Below are positions 15,027 through 24,681 of a DNA stretch of 29,900 nucleotides, piece by piece. A program made the position numbers and the translations under genes. Every line of letters begins with the position of its first letter. The stretch's first letter is position 1. This DNA is from JBFGCT01 sp041581055 (lineage in GTDB: Bacteria; Actinomycetota; Acidimicrobiia; Acidimicrobiales; Ilumatobacteraceae): the NCBI GenBank assembly GCA_041581055.1, contig JBFGCT010000026.1:1-29900 (forward strand). The letters are read 5' to 3'. Under the pieces are notes generated by a model, which ran no database searches, was not told the origin of the DNA, and saw only the letters and a list, made by a program, of their open reading frames with translations.

Positions 15027-15991
15027 TCGGCGCCGACGACGCCGGGACCGCCGAGCCGGAGTTCGAGTACGGCGTCGAGCACGGCGTCGAGCACGAGGTC
15101 GACGTCGAGAAGGACCTCCGGCTGCGAGCCCGCCTGCGCGACGGGCTGCGCAACCTCAGCCGCTCGAAAGGCGGCATGTTCGGGGCCTTCGTGCTGGTCA
15201 CGCTCGTCGTCCTCGCGGTCTTCGCTCCGTGGATCGCCCCCCACGACCCGCTGCAGCAGAACCTGCGGGCGGCGAACACGCCGCCGTTCTGGTCGGATGG
15301 CGGCAGCGCCGAGTACCTGATCGGCACCGACGCGCTCGGCCGCGACATGCTCAGCCGGTTGATCTTCGGGACCCGCGTCTCGCTCACGGTCGCCCTCGGC
15401 GGCGTCGCCATCGCGACGGTGTTCGGCATGGCGCTCGGTCTGATCGCCGGCTACGTCGGCGGCGCGGTCGACGCGGTCATCGTCGGGTTCACCAACCTGA
15501 TCCTCTCGCTCCCGTACCTGCTGTTCGTCGTCTTCTTCGCCGCCGTCGTCGGGCGCAGCCTGCTCAACGTGATCCTGATCTTCGGCTTCACGTCGATCCC
15601 GATCTTCGCCCGCGTGACGAGGGGCGAGGTCTTGAAGCTGCGCGGGAGCACGTTCGTCGAGGCGGCCCGGAACGTGGGCGTGCCGCGCGGCCAGATCCTC
15701 CGGCTTCACCTGTTGCCCAACCTCGTCGGACCGCTGGCGACGCTCGCCACGTTCGAGATGTCGGCGATGATCCTGTACGAGGCGGGCCTCGGCTTCCTCG
15801 GCCTGTCGGTGCCGCCGAGCACGCCGAGCTGGGGCAACATGATCAACGCCGGTCGAGGGGTGCTCACGATCTACCCGTGGATCTCGCTCGCCCCCGGCTT
15901 CGCGATCGTCTTCGCCGGGCTCGGGTTGAACCTGCTCGGCGACTGGTTCCGCGACGCGCTCGACCCCCGATCGCAGCGCGTGAAGCAATGA
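15023..15991 (+). CDS. ABC importer permease, DppC/OppC type
   Basis: 322 residues. The cytoplasmic N-terminus of about 45 residues contains an acidic repeat (EYGVEHGVEHEVDVEKD). The hydrophobic core follows, with HDPLQQN and GTDALGRDMLSRLIFGTRVSL as the OppC-specific periplasmic signature and FVEAARNVGVPRGQILRLHLLPNLVGPL as the EAA loop that contacts the ATPases. The C-terminal PSWGNMINAGRGVL is also diagnostic. It overlaps the upstream permease by 4 bp and the downstream ATPase by 4 bp (15988-15991), indicating a tightly coupled operon. Confidence 0.93.
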   Translation: MIGADDAGTAEPEFEYGVEHGVEHEVDVEKDLRLRARLRDGLRNLSRSKGGMFGAFVLVTLVVLAVFAPWIAPHDPLQQNLRAANTPPFWSDGGSAEYLIGTDALGRDMLSRLIFGTRVSLTVALGGVAIATVFGMALGLIAGYVGGAVDAVIVGFTNLILSLPYLLFVVFFAAVVGRSLLNVILIFGFTSIPIFARVTRGEVLKLRGSTFVEAARNVGVPRGQILRLHLLPNLVGPLATLATFEMSAMILYEAGLGFLGLSVPPSTPSWGNMINAGRGVLTIYPWISLAPGFAIVFAGLGLNLLGDWFRDALDPRSQRVKQ

Positions 15992-17011
15992 CCGACGACC
16001 CGTTGCTCGAGGTCGAGGGGCTCGAAGTTCGCTTCGACACGCCCGAAGGTGTCGTCTACGCCGTCAACGGGGTCGACCTGACCGTGGCGCGTGGCGAGAC
16101 GCTGGCGATCGTCGGCGAGAGCGGCAGCGGCAAGTCGGTCACGATGCTGGCGCTCCTGCGGCTGCTCGCCGAGCCCCCCGCTCGGATCACGGCCGGCCGG
16201 GGGATGTTCGACACCGCCCGCGCGGCACGCAATGGAGGCCGCGGCGGCCCGGTCAACCTGCTCGACATGTCGCAGCGCAAGCTGCGCCGGATCCGCGGCG
16301 CCGACATCGGCTTCATCGCCCAGGACCCGATGAGCTCGCTCAACCCGACCGTCAAGATCGCCGAGCAGCTCACCGACACGATCCGGACGCATCTCGGCCT
16401 CGGGCGGCGGGCGGCGCGGACCCGCGCGATCGATCTGCTCGAGCGGGTCGGGATCCCCGATCCGGCGGGCCGGGTCGACGCCTACCCGCACGAGTTCTCC
16501 GGCGGGATGCGGCAGCGGGTGATGATCGCCATCGCCATCGCCTGCGAACCGCTGCTCGTGATCGCCGACGAGCCGACGACGGCGCTCGACGTCACGGTCC
16601 AGGCGCAGATCGCCGACCTGATGCACGAGCTGCGCGACGACCTCGGGCTGTCCCTGATCTGGATCACCCACGATCTCGGCGTCGTCGCCGGCATCGCCGA
16701 CCGCGTGGCGGTGATGTACGCCGGGCGGCTGGTCGAGACAGCGCCGGTGGCCGAGGCCTACAGCGCGCCCCTCCACCCGTACACGATCGGGCTGCTCGAC
16801 GCCCTGCCCAAGATGGGTGAGCGGGTCGAGCGGCTGACGAGCATCCCGGGGCTACCTCCCGACGTGACCCATCTCCAGGACAACTGCCCCTTCGCGCCGC
16901 GCTGCCCGCACGCGTTCGATCGTTGCCGGCGGGAGGCGCCGGCGCTGGTCGAACCCGCGCCCGGCCGGCGCGTCGCCTGCTTCTACGACGTGACGACAGG
17001 GGGTCCGCGCG

Positions 17012-17019
<8 letters not shown>
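15988..17019 (+). CDS. ABC importer ATPase, DppD/OppD type
   Basis: 343 residues. Walker A is GESGSGKS, the Q-loop is FIAQDPMSSLNP, the signature is HEFSGGMRQRV, Walker B is LLVIADEPTTALD, and the switch His is in WITHDLGVV. The C-terminal extension with NCPFAPRCPHAFDRC is the oligopeptide/dipeptide transporter domain with conserved Cys residues. It couples ATP hydrolysis to import together with the following ATPase, whose ATG lies 8 bp inside this gene (17012). Its own start overlaps the permease stop by 4 bp. Confidence 0.95.
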
Positions 17020-18045
<1,026 letters not shown>

Positions 18046-18049
<4 letters not shown>

Positions 18050-18912
18050 GGCTGGTCACGTACAACATCCAGTACTCGAAGGGCAAGGACGGGCGCTTCG
18101 AGCTCGAGCGGATCGCCGACGCGGTCCGGGTGGCGGACGTGATCTGCCTCCAGGAGGTGGTCCGCAACGTCGACCGCGTCCCCGACCCAGACCAGCCGGC
18201 GCGGCTCGCCGAGCTCCTGCCGACGCACCACTGGGTGTACGGACCCGGCGTCGACCTCGACGCGAGCGCGGTCGCGGCGGACGGCACGGTCGACAACCGC
18301 CGGCGCCAGTTCGGGAACATGCTGCTGTCGCGTTGGCCGATCCTGTCGTCGCGCCTGCTGCTGCTGCCACGGGTGCGCACGTACGACCGCACCGCGGGGC
18401 AGCGGGGCGCCCTCGAGGCGATCATCGCCGCCCCAGCGGGTCCGCTGCGGGTGTACTCGGTCCACCTCGACCACCTCAACTCCCGGACGCGGAGAGACGA
18501 GATCCGGCACCTCCTGCCGCTGCTGTTCGCCGTGCACCACGACGGCGCGTCGGTCACCGGGCCTGACTGGTTCGGCGGTGAGGAGATCGTCGCGCCGGCC
18601 GACTTCGTCGTGATGGGCGACTTCAACCTGACGCCGGACTCTGCCGAGTACGTCGAGCTCGTCGGCGAGGCGGACTACTACTACGGCCGAACGCTCGCCG
18701 GCGATCGCCTCGCCGACACCTGGATGCTCACCGGTCACGACCCGGGCGACGGCGTGACCTGGTACGACGAGACGAAGGACTTCGAGTCGGGCCTTCGCCT
18801 CGACTACTGCTTCGTCACCGCCGGCCTCGCGGGGCGGGTCACGTCGGCGAAGATCGACGGCGACGCCGTCGGATCCGACCACCAGCCGACCTGGTTCGAG
18901 TTGGCGGACTGA
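18046..18912 (+). CDS. Endonuclease/exonuclease/phosphatase (EEP) family protein
   Basis: 288 residues. Family motifs in order: RLVTYNIQYSKG (metal-site Asn), VICLQEVVRN (metal-binding Glu), VYSVHLDHLNSRTRRDEI (catalytic His region), VVMGDFNLTPDS (GDFN motif), LRLDYCFVTAG and VGSDHQPTWFEL (terminal SDH). The superfamily contains Mg-dependent phosphodiesterases: DNases, sphingomyelinases, inositol phosphatases. No signal peptide or membrane segment is seen, so it is cytosolic. The start overlaps the ATPase stop by 4 bp and a HAD phosphatase follows after 11 bp, so it may process a phosphorylated or phosphodiester ligand imported by the transporter. That link is inference. Confidence 0.85.
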
Positions 18913-18923
18913 CCGGGCCGGCG

Positions 18924-19604
18924 ATGACGACGCGGCTGGTCGTGTTCGACAAAGACGGGACGCTGATCGCGTGGGAGGTCTGGGACGCCGTCATCGGCCA
19001 GGTGTTGAACGAGGTGGTGGCGCCCGCCCTGAGGCCCGCCGCCGCCGAGGCGATCTCCTACGACCTCGCCGCCCGGCGCGTGCTGGCGGGTTCACCGGTG
19101 ATCGCGGCGAGCAACGCCGAGGTCATCGACCTCGTGTTCCCGTTCGCCGACACCGGCGACCGGTCCGGGTTCCACGAGTTGGTCGAACGCCGATTCGCCG
19201 AGCTGGCCTACGACCACGTCGCGCCGCGCGACGGGGCGACCGAGCTGCTCGGGCGGTTGTCGGAGGCCGGGATCGCCAGGGCACTCTGCACGAACGACAG
19301 CGAGGCGGCGGCGAGGTCGCAGGTCGCCAAACTCGGCTGGGCCGATCTGCTCCCGACCGTCTTCGGACATGATTCCGGACACGGCGCCAAGCCCGGGGGC
19401 GGCATGCTCGTCGCGGCGCTCGCCGCGCACGGCTGCGCGCCGAACGAGGCGCTGATGGTCGGCGACTCCGACGCCGACGTCCTCGCCGCGTCCACGGCCG
19501 GCGTGCGCAGCGTGTACCTCGGCGACGACCCCGCGATCGCCCGGCGAGCCGACATGACGATCGACCGGCTGGCCAATCTGGCCGACGTCGTCGTCACGGC
19601 CTGA
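18924..19604 (+). CDS. HAD-superfamily phosphatase (phosphoglycolate phosphatase-like)
   Basis: 226 residues. Motif I is VVFDKDGTLI (nucleophile D9, acid/base D11), motif II is ALCTND (Thr), motif III is the Lys in GAKPGGGML, and motif IV is MVGDSDADVLAASTAG. A helical cap between motifs I and II (about residues 20-95) makes it a C1-type HAD like Gph or beta-phosphoglucomutases. It dephosphorylates a small cytosolic metabolite. It follows the EEP gene by 11 bp and is the probable last gene of the importer operon; a diesterase followed by a monoesterase would be a logical two-step pathway. Confidence 0.87.
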   Translation: MTTRLVVFDKDGTLIAWEVWDAVIGQVLNEVVAPALRPAAAEAISYDLAARRVLAGSPVIAASNAEVIDLVFPFADTGDRSGFHELVERRFAELAYDHVAPRDGATELLGRLSEAGIARALCTNDSEAAARSQVAKLGWADLLPTVFGHDSGHGAKPGGGMLVAALAAHGCAPNEALMVGDSDADVLAASTAGVRSVYLGDDPAIARRADMTIDRLANLADVVVTA

Positions 19605-19725
19605 AACCAGCCGTCGAGGGCGTCGGGCACGCCGCGCGGTCCGCGTTCCGGTCGACAGCCACCGCGGCCGGTACTAGCTTCGCGCGGGCGGACATTTCGA
19701 ACTCATGACAGACGAGGAGAGCCAG

Positions 19726-21231
19726 ATGAGCACCCGATCCAAGACGCCGGCGCGCACCGCCGGCTTGACGCTGCTCGCCGTGGGTCTGGCCACCGCGCTG
19801 GCCGTTCCCTCGGCGGCCGCGCAGCCGGTGGCCGGCTACCTGACGCCGCAGGCCCCGTTCATCACGCTCGACCCGGGGTTGCCCGCCGGCGCGTCGGTGA
19901 AGGCGATCATCAACTCCGGCGACACCGGCGGGAGCCTCGGCTCGTTCCTGTTCGAGGGTCTCCCCGACGGCATCGGCATCCGGCCCGGCCAGGCGAAGCA
20001 CACCGTCGACGTCTACGTCGCCCACGAGCAGACGACGATCCCGTTCTTCGGCTCGCGCGACTTCCAAGACGCGTCGATTTCGCGGCTGACGCTGTCGACC
20101 AAGGCCGGCCCGGGCCAGGGCTCGGTACTCGACGCCGACGTCGCCCTCAGCCCAGACGAGGGCTTCCTGCGCTTCTGCTCGGCGGCGATGTTCGGTCCCG
20201 CCGAGGGTCTTGACGACTACGTGTTCTTCACCGGCGAGGAGACGAGCGACATCGTCGACGGTGTTCAGCGCGGCTTCGCGGTCGTGCTCAACACCGAGAC
20301 CGGTGTCCACACCGCCGTTCCCGGCATGGGCCGGCTGAACCACGAGAACACGGTCATCGTCCCGGGCGGGTGGGACGAGCTGGCGATGCTGACAACCGAT
20401 GACACGTTCACCGCGGCCACGTCGCAGCTCTACATGTACCTCGCCGCCGACCAGGACGAGATCTTCGACGACGAGGGTTCGCTGTACGCCTTCCGGGTGA
20501 CCGGGGTCGATGGAACGCCGCTGGCCGACCCGGCCAGCGCGTTCAACGGCGCCAACGACTACCTCGACCTCGACGTCGGCGAGTCGTTCCAGGGCGAGTT
20601 CATCCCCGTCCCCGATGCCGTCGCCAAGGGCGATCAGGTCGCGCTCGAGAACTGGTCGAACGACAACAACGTGTTCCAGGCGATCCGTCTCGAGGATCTG
20701 GCGACCGACCCGGAGGATCCACGAACGGTGTACATCGCCGACACCGGAGCATCACGCGTCGTGCCGAATCCCGCGACCGGCCGGATGCATCGGCCCCCTG
20801 GCGCCGGCTTGGCCGACAACGGCCGGATCTTCCAGATGGTGATGAACGCCGACGACCCGACCGTCGTCGACAGCCTGACGATCCTCGCCGACGGCGACGC
20901 TGTCGGCACCGACGTCTATGTGCCGTTCAGAAACCCGGACAACGTCGACACCAGCAAGAAGAGCTTCATGGTGCAAGAGGACGCCGACGACGCCAAGATC
21001 TGGCAGTACCGGTTCAACCAGCGCACGTGGCGGGTCGTCGCCACCGTCGACGACTCCGACGGCGAGTCGAGCGGCATCGTCGACGCCAGCGAGTGGTTCG
21101 GCGGCGGCACCTGGATCCTCGACGTGCAGGGCCACGGCAGCAACGTCGCCGAGGACACCACGAGCGTGCCGGGGACGCTGATCAAGCGCGAGTCCGGGCA
21201 GGTGATGTTGATGAAGATCCCGGGTTCCTGA
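19726..21231 (+). CDS. Secreted beta-propeller-like protein (DUF839/PhoX-like)
   Basis: 501 residues from ATG 19726, which has GAGGAGA 5 nt upstream (ATG 19705 has none). A Sec signal peptide runs to about residue 32 (LATALAVPSAAA then QP). The mature part is rich in short beta segments and Asp. Segments such as VDVYVAHEQTT, GRLNHENTVIVPGGWDELAMLTTDD and QLYMYLAADQDEIF resemble DUF839/PhoX proteins, calcium-dependent alkaline phosphatases and relatives, in which acidic clusters bind metals. I cannot confirm the PhoX active-site residues, so phosphatase activity is uncertain. It is separated by 121 bp from the HAD gene and probably has its own promoter (TAGCTT near 19675). Two Met-to-Ser/Gly-rich ends show no anchor, so the protein is likely released. 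Confidence 0.65.
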   Translation: MSTRSKTPARTAGLTLLAVGLATALAVPSAAAQPVAGYLTPQAPFITLDPGLPAGASVKAIINSGDTGGSLGSFLFEGLPDGIGIRPGQAKHTVDVYVAHEQTTIPFFGSRDFQDASISRLTLSTKAGPGQGSVLDADVALSPDEGFLRFCSAAMFGPAEGLDDYVFFTGEETSDIVDGVQRGFAVVLNTETGVHTAVPGMGRLNHENTVIVPGGWDELAMLTTDDTFTAATSQLYMYLAADQDEIFDDEGSLYAFRVTGVDGTPLADPASAFNGANDYLDLDVGESFQGEFIPVPDAVAKGDQVALENWSNDNNVFQAIRLEDLATDPEDPRTVYIADTGASRVVPNPATGRMHRPPGAGLADNGRIFQMVMNADDPTVVDSLTILADGDAVGTDVYVPFRNPDNVDTSKKSFMVQEDADDAKIWQYRFNQRTWRVVATVDDSDGESSGIVDASEWFGGGTWILDVQGHGSNVAEDTTSVPGTLIKRESGQVMLMKIPGS

Positions 21232-21389
21232 CGTCGGGCAGCGTCGTCGTCAACCGGGTCGAGGACGGGCAGTTAAGGTTTCTCCAGCGGACCTGATCCG
21301 CCCTGTGCAGACGGCGTTCACCGTCGATCGCGCGACGTCTCGTTGCCGAGATCGGCGGTGGGGGCCGGCCGACGAGAAGAGGAGATGCC

Positions 21390-22541
21390 ATGCCGAAGAA
21401 GATCAGCAAGGGTGATCGGGGCGCCGACGTCGAAAGGTGGCAGCGGATCCTCGTGAGTCTCGGCTTCGATCCGAACGGGACCGACGGAATCTTCGGCAAC
21501 GGGACGCTGCAGGCGACCCGCCTGTTCCAGCGCGCCCACGGGCTGACGCCGGACGGCATCGTCGGGCGGAACACGTGGGGTGCCGCCAACCTCGCCACGT
21601 CCGAACCGAACGTGCTGAAGCGGAACAGCCGCGGCCCCGACGTACAGAAGTGGCAGCGGCTCCTCTTGGACAAGGGCTTCGATCCCAACGGCGTCGACGG
21701 AATCTTCGGCGCCGGGACCGAGTCCGCCACGAAGCGCTTCCAGACCGCGCACGGGCTGCGGTCCGATGGGATCGTCTCGTCCAAGACGTGGGACGCGGCG
21801 CTTGGCGTCGCCGTCGTCGGCGATCCGGCGCCGACCACCAACTCACCATTCCTCAAGGACCGAATCGACATCTCCAAGATCGCACTCGAACCCGCGACGA
21901 AGGCCGCCGGCCGGGACGTCGGCGTCATCCGAACCTGGAATCGATTCGGCGGGTTGATCACGGCGCTCGCGGGCGAGCTCAAGTTCGACCCCGACGCCGC
22001 TGCGGCCGTGCTGGCGGTCGAGTCGGGGGGCACCGGCATGACGGCGTCGGGGCCGACGATCCGATTCGAGAACCACACCTTCTTCAAGGAATGGGGTGAG
22101 TCCCACCGCTCGACGTTCCAGGCGCACTTCAAGTACGGCTCGCCACGGTGGCAAGGACACAAGTGGCGGCGGTCGGCGACCGGCAACTGGACCACGTGTC
22201 ACAAGAGCCAGGCCAGCGAGTGGGAGGTGTTCCGATTCGCAGCCTCCTTCGACGAGAACGCGGCGATCAGGTCGATGAGCATCGGTCTGGCGCAGATCAT
22301 GGGCTTCAACCACCGGATCGTCGGCTACGACACGCCCAAGCAGATGCTCGACGCCTTCAGCGCCAGCGAGGGCGCACAGGTCGTCGGCTTCTTCGACTTC
22401 GTCCAGTACAACAAGCTCGCCACGGCCATTCAGAACAAGGACTGGAACGCGTTCGCCAAGGTCTACAACGGGAAGGGCAAGTTCGCGGTCTACGGCGAGA
22501 AGATGCGCAAGGCGTACGAGCAGCTGCGCGCCGCGAAGTAG
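21390..22541 (+). CDS. Modular N-acetylmuramidase: two peptidoglycan-binding domains plus DUF3380 domain
   Basis: 383 residues. Two PG_binding_1 repeats at about 5-65 and 74-138 each carry the pattern GFDPNGxDGIFGxGTxxATxxFQxAHGL. A linker leads to a DUF3380 muramidase domain at about 175-380: AAVLAVESGG with probable catalytic E211, IRFENHTFF, SIGLAQIMGFNHRIVGYDT, and DWNAFAKVYNG. Such enzymes cleave MurNAc-GlcNAc bonds and occur in phage endolysins and secretion-linked lysozymes. There is no signal peptide, so release would need a holin, lysis or another exporter. No phage genes are around, so it is either domesticated or a moron-like gene. Strong ribosome-binding site AAGAGGAG lies 5 nt before ATG. 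The upstream gap 21232-21389 shows no clear promoter. Confidence 0.88.
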   Translation: MPKKISKGDRGADVERWQRILVSLGFDPNGTDGIFGNGTLQATRLFQRAHGLTPDGIVGRNTWGAANLATSEPNVLKRNSRGPDVQKWQRLLLDKGFDPNGVDGIFGAGTESATKRFQTAHGLRSDGIVSSKTWDAALGVAVVGDPAPTTNSPFLKDRIDISKIALEPATKAAGRDVGVIRTWNRFGGLITALAGELKFDPDAAAAVLAVESGGTGMTASGPTIRFENHTFFKEWGESHRSTFQAHFKYGSPRWQGHKWRRSATGNWTTCHKSQASEWEVFRFAASFDENAAIRSMSIGLAQIMGFNHRIVGYDTPKQMLDAFSASEGAQVVGFFDFVQYNKLATAIQNKDWNAFAKVYNGKGKFAVYGEKMRKAYEQLRAAK

Positions 22542-22742
22542 CGCTGGACGCATCGCCGCGAGACACGCCGCGCCGACATCCGGACGGGCCCCAGCCGGTC
22601 AGTGGCGCTGGACGCATCGCCGCGAGACACGCCGCGCCGACATCCGGACGGGCCCCAGCCGGTCAGTGGCGCTTGACGCATCGCCGCGAGACACGCCGCG
22701 CCGACATCCGGACGGGCCCCAGCCGGTCAGTGGCGCTTGACG
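22541..22742 (+). repeat. Three 64-bp tandem repeats plus partial fourth, between convergent genes
   Basis: Units 22541-22604, 22605-22668 and 22669-22732 are nearly identical; a fourth copy matches only for about 10 bp (22733-22742). Each unit ends with the bases that encode the last residues (KRH) and stop of the flavin-reductase-like gene on the minus strand, so the array grew by duplicating that gene's 3' end plus its downstream region. Each unit also carries a GC-rich hairpin (22583-22600 in unit 1: 7-bp stem with one mismatch, 4-nt loop). The array fills the gap between two convergent genes and may act as a bidirectional terminator. Confidence 0.9.
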
Positions 22743-23293
22743 CCGCCGTACTTCATCCGCGTGTCGGCCATCGACGCCGACCGCGCCTCGTCGTCGCGGA
22801 TGGCCGCGTCGACCACCTCGCCGATGAACAGGGTGTGCGTCCCCAGGTCGTGCTGCTGGCGGACCTCGCAGTCGATGTAGGCGATCGCCTCGTCGAACAC
22901 CGGCGCGCCGGACGCGCCTTCGCTGATCGCCCGCCCGTTCAGCGTCATCTCGTCGAACGTGGCCGGCTTCGAGAACTTGACGAAGACGCGGGTGTCGTCG
23001 GCCGACCACAGGTTGACGGTGAACGACCCGCCGTCGCTGATCAGCCGATGGGTGACGGCGGAGTTGTCGACCCCGACGCCGATCAGCACCGGGTCCATCG
23101 AGAGCTGCGTGATCCAGCTCGTGGTCATCGCGTTCCACTCGTCGCCGGCGCGGGAACCGACGAGGGCGAGCGCGTTCGGGATCTTCCACGTGACCTTGTT
23201 GATCAGTTCGTCGTGGATCGGTTCGTCGTCGACCGGTTCGTTGACCGGTTCGTCGTTGACCGGCTTGTTGACCGGTTCGTCGTCGAGCGCCAT
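22727..23293 (-). CDS. Flavin reductase-like (split-barrel FMN-binding) protein with acidic repeat N-terminus
   Basis: 188 residues. The core from about residue 34 matches flavin-reductase-like FMN-binding split barrels: NALALVGSRAGDEWNAMTTSWITQLSMDP, SAVTHRLISDGGSFTVNLW, TLNGRAISEGASGAPVFDEAIAYIDCEVRQQHDLGTHTLFIGEVVDAAI. These proteins reduce free flavin or use FMN in small-molecule redox reactions. Residues 4-32 are an alternating run of DDEPV-type pentamers and NEPV-type tetramers, encoded by a 12/15-bp DNA repeat, and are not part of the normal fold. The stop codon and last codons lie within a 64-bp tandem array. Neighbours are a convergent muramidase and a divergent ECF sigma gene; they give no functional hint. 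Confidence 0.82.
   Translation of the reverse strand: MALDDEPVNKPVNDEPVNEPVDDEPIHDELINKVTWKIPNALALVGSRAGDEWNAMTTSWITQLSMDPVLIGVGVDNSAVTHRLISDGGSFTVNLWSADDTRVFVKFSKPATFDEMTLNGRAISEGASGAPVFDEAIAYIDCEVRQQHDLGTHTLFIGEVVDAAIRDDEARSASMADTRMKYGGVKRH
23201..23284 (-). repeat. 12/15-bp imperfect tandem repeat encoding the acidic N-terminus
   Basis: On the plus strand the units are 23201-23215, 23216-23230, 23231-23242, 23243-23257, 23258-23269 and 23270-23284, each beginning ga(t/c)c(a/g)g and alternating 15 and 12 bp. Both lengths are multiples of three, so changes in copy number keep the frame open. Confidence 0.88.
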
Positions 23294-23367
23294 GGGTCGA
23301 TGTTACGGGCGCGGCGACGGGAACCGTCTGCGGCCGACGGGTGTAGAAACGGTGACAACACCAGCCC

Positions 23368-23919
23368 ATGCCGGCCCAGGAACCACCGTCCGACTCCGAG
23401 CTGATCTCGGCCGCCCGGGCGGGCGACGACACCGCGTTCGGTGCGCTCGTCCGCCGACACCAGCGCGCCGCGATCCGGATCGCCGCCGTGGCGCTCGGTT
23501 CGGCCGCCGACGCCGACGACGTCGCCCAGGAGGCCTTCGTGAAGGCGCACGCCGCGCTCCCCAACTTCAGAGTCGAGGCCCGGTTCGAACCGTGGCTGTA
23601 CCGCATCGTCACCAACACGGCCCGCAACCGGCTGCGCGGGCGGAGGCGGCAGCGGGCGCTGGCGCTGCGGGCGGGCAACCTCGCCGCCATCGGCGGGGTG
23701 GCCCCCGACGAGATCGCCGCGGGGCGCGCCGATCGGGAGAAGCTGGTCGGCGCGATCAACCGCCTCCGCGTCGACGACCGCCTGATCCTGACCTACCGCT
23801 GGTACGACGAGATGACCGAGGCGGAGATCGCCGACGCGCTCGGGTGCCGTCGCGGCACGGTCAAGTCGCGGCTGAGCCGGGCGATGGGCCGCCTGCGCGA
23901 TGAACTGGGGGACCCGTGA
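23368..23919 (+). CDS. ECF-subfamily RNA polymerase sigma factor (second module)
   Basis: 183 residues. Region 2 spans DSELISAARAGDDTAFGALVRRHQ through DADDVAQEAFVKAHAALPNFR and FEPWLYRIVTNTARNRLRGRRR. Region 4 spans INRLRVDDRLILTYRWYDEMTEAEIADALGCRRGTVKSRLSRAMGRLR with the helix-turn-helix. This is a SigE/RpoE-like ECF protein. ATG 23368 is in a region with tgacaacacc upstream but no clear ribosome-binding site. The stop overlaps the GTG of a membrane protein gene (GTGA 23916-23919), the same coupling as the first ECF module at 9020-9023. The two sigma factors are distinct in sequence, so not a recent duplication. Confidence 0.92.
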   Translation: MPAQEPPSDSELISAARAGDDTAFGALVRRHQRAAIRIAAVALGSAADADDVAQEAFVKAHAALPNFRVEARFEPWLYRIVTNTARNRLRGRRRQRALALRAGNLAAIGGVAPDEIAAGRADREKLVGAINRLRVDDRLILTYRWYDEMTEAEIADALGCRRGTVKSRLSRAMGRLRDELGDP

Positions 23920-24674
23920 CGACAGACCGCGACCGATTCGTTGCCGCGCTCGACGAGCTCGAGCTGCCCGACGCCGACCTCGTCCAGGCCGTGCTGGCCG
24001 ACGTCGCCGGCGCCCGGGCTCAGCCGGCCTGGAGGCCGCTCGCGCCGCGGCTCGGCCTGGCGTTCGGTGTCGTGCTCCTCTGTCTCGCGGCCGTGCTTCT
24101 CCTCGTCGAGCCGGCGCGGAGCGCCGTCGCCGATTGGCTGGGAATCGGCGCGACCAAGGTCGAGGTCGTGCCGCCGACCGCCCCGACCGGCGACTCCTCC
24201 GACGAGCCGCTCGAACCGTCGGCCGAGGCGTTGGGCGAGCCGTCGAGGGCGGCGGTCGATCCGATCCCGCGGCTGGGGCCGCCCGCCGGCGTGTTCGACG
24301 GGCCGGTCGCCCGCGGGAGGTCGTACACCTGGCCGGCCGACGAGGCGCACCCTGGCCTGGGCGGCACCGGTGTCGGCCTCGTGCTGTCGGTTCGGTCGAC
24401 CGAGGGCGAGCTCGACGCGAAGCGGGTCGCCGGCGACACCGGCGTCGAGATCGTCACGATCGAGTACGAGGGGGCGCCGACCACCGCGTTGTGGATCGAC
24501 GGCGCCCACGAGCTGGTCGCGGCCGGCGCCACCCGCCCGGTGCTGGCCGAGCGCGTGCTGCTCTGGGAGGCCGACGGCGTCCAGTTCCGGCTGGAGCTCG
24601 ATGGCGGGCTGGCCGCCGTCCGCCCGATCGCCGCCGCCGTCCGGGGAGGAACCGATCTGCTCCAGCCGGGGTAG
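23916..24674 (+). CDS. Single-pass membrane protein coupled to the second ECF sigma factor (putative anti-sigma)
   Basis: 252 residues. An N-terminal cytoplasmic part of about 44 residues with an acidic start (FVAALDELELPDADLVQAVLADV) precedes a membrane helix at about 45-65 (LGLAFGVVLLCLAAVLLLV). A motif-like segment follows, PARSAVADWLGIGATKVEVV, which I have seen in other actinobacterial sigma-neighbour proteins. The remaining about 165 residues are extracellular and beta-rich. No HxxxCxxC zinc anti-sigma motif is present. The overlap with the sigma gene and the short gap to a lipoprotein gene (7 bp) argue for a three-gene signalling operon. Function as an anti-sigma factor is inferred from position. 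Confidence 0.72.
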   Translation: MTTDRDRFVAALDELELPDADLVQAVLADVAGARAQPAWRPLAPRLGLAFGVVLLCLAAVLLLVEPARSAVADWLGIGATKVEVVPPTAPTGDSSDEPLEPSAEALGEPSRAAVDPIPRLGPPAGVFDGPVARGRSYTWPADEAHPGLGGTGVGLVLSVRSTEGELDAKRVAGDTGVEIVTIEYEGAPTTALWIDGAHELVAAGATRPVLAERVLLWEADGVQFRLELDGGLAAVRPIAAAVRGGTDLLQPG

Positions 24675-24681
24675 GTCGGGC

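Noticed and set aside
22541..22742. CRISPR array
   Set aside because: The 64-bp units are contiguous with no unique spacers, and no cas genes are present.
21232..22742. Prophage remnant around the muramidase
   Set aside because: No integrase, capsid, tail, holin or attachment-site repeats were found; only the lysin-like gene itself.
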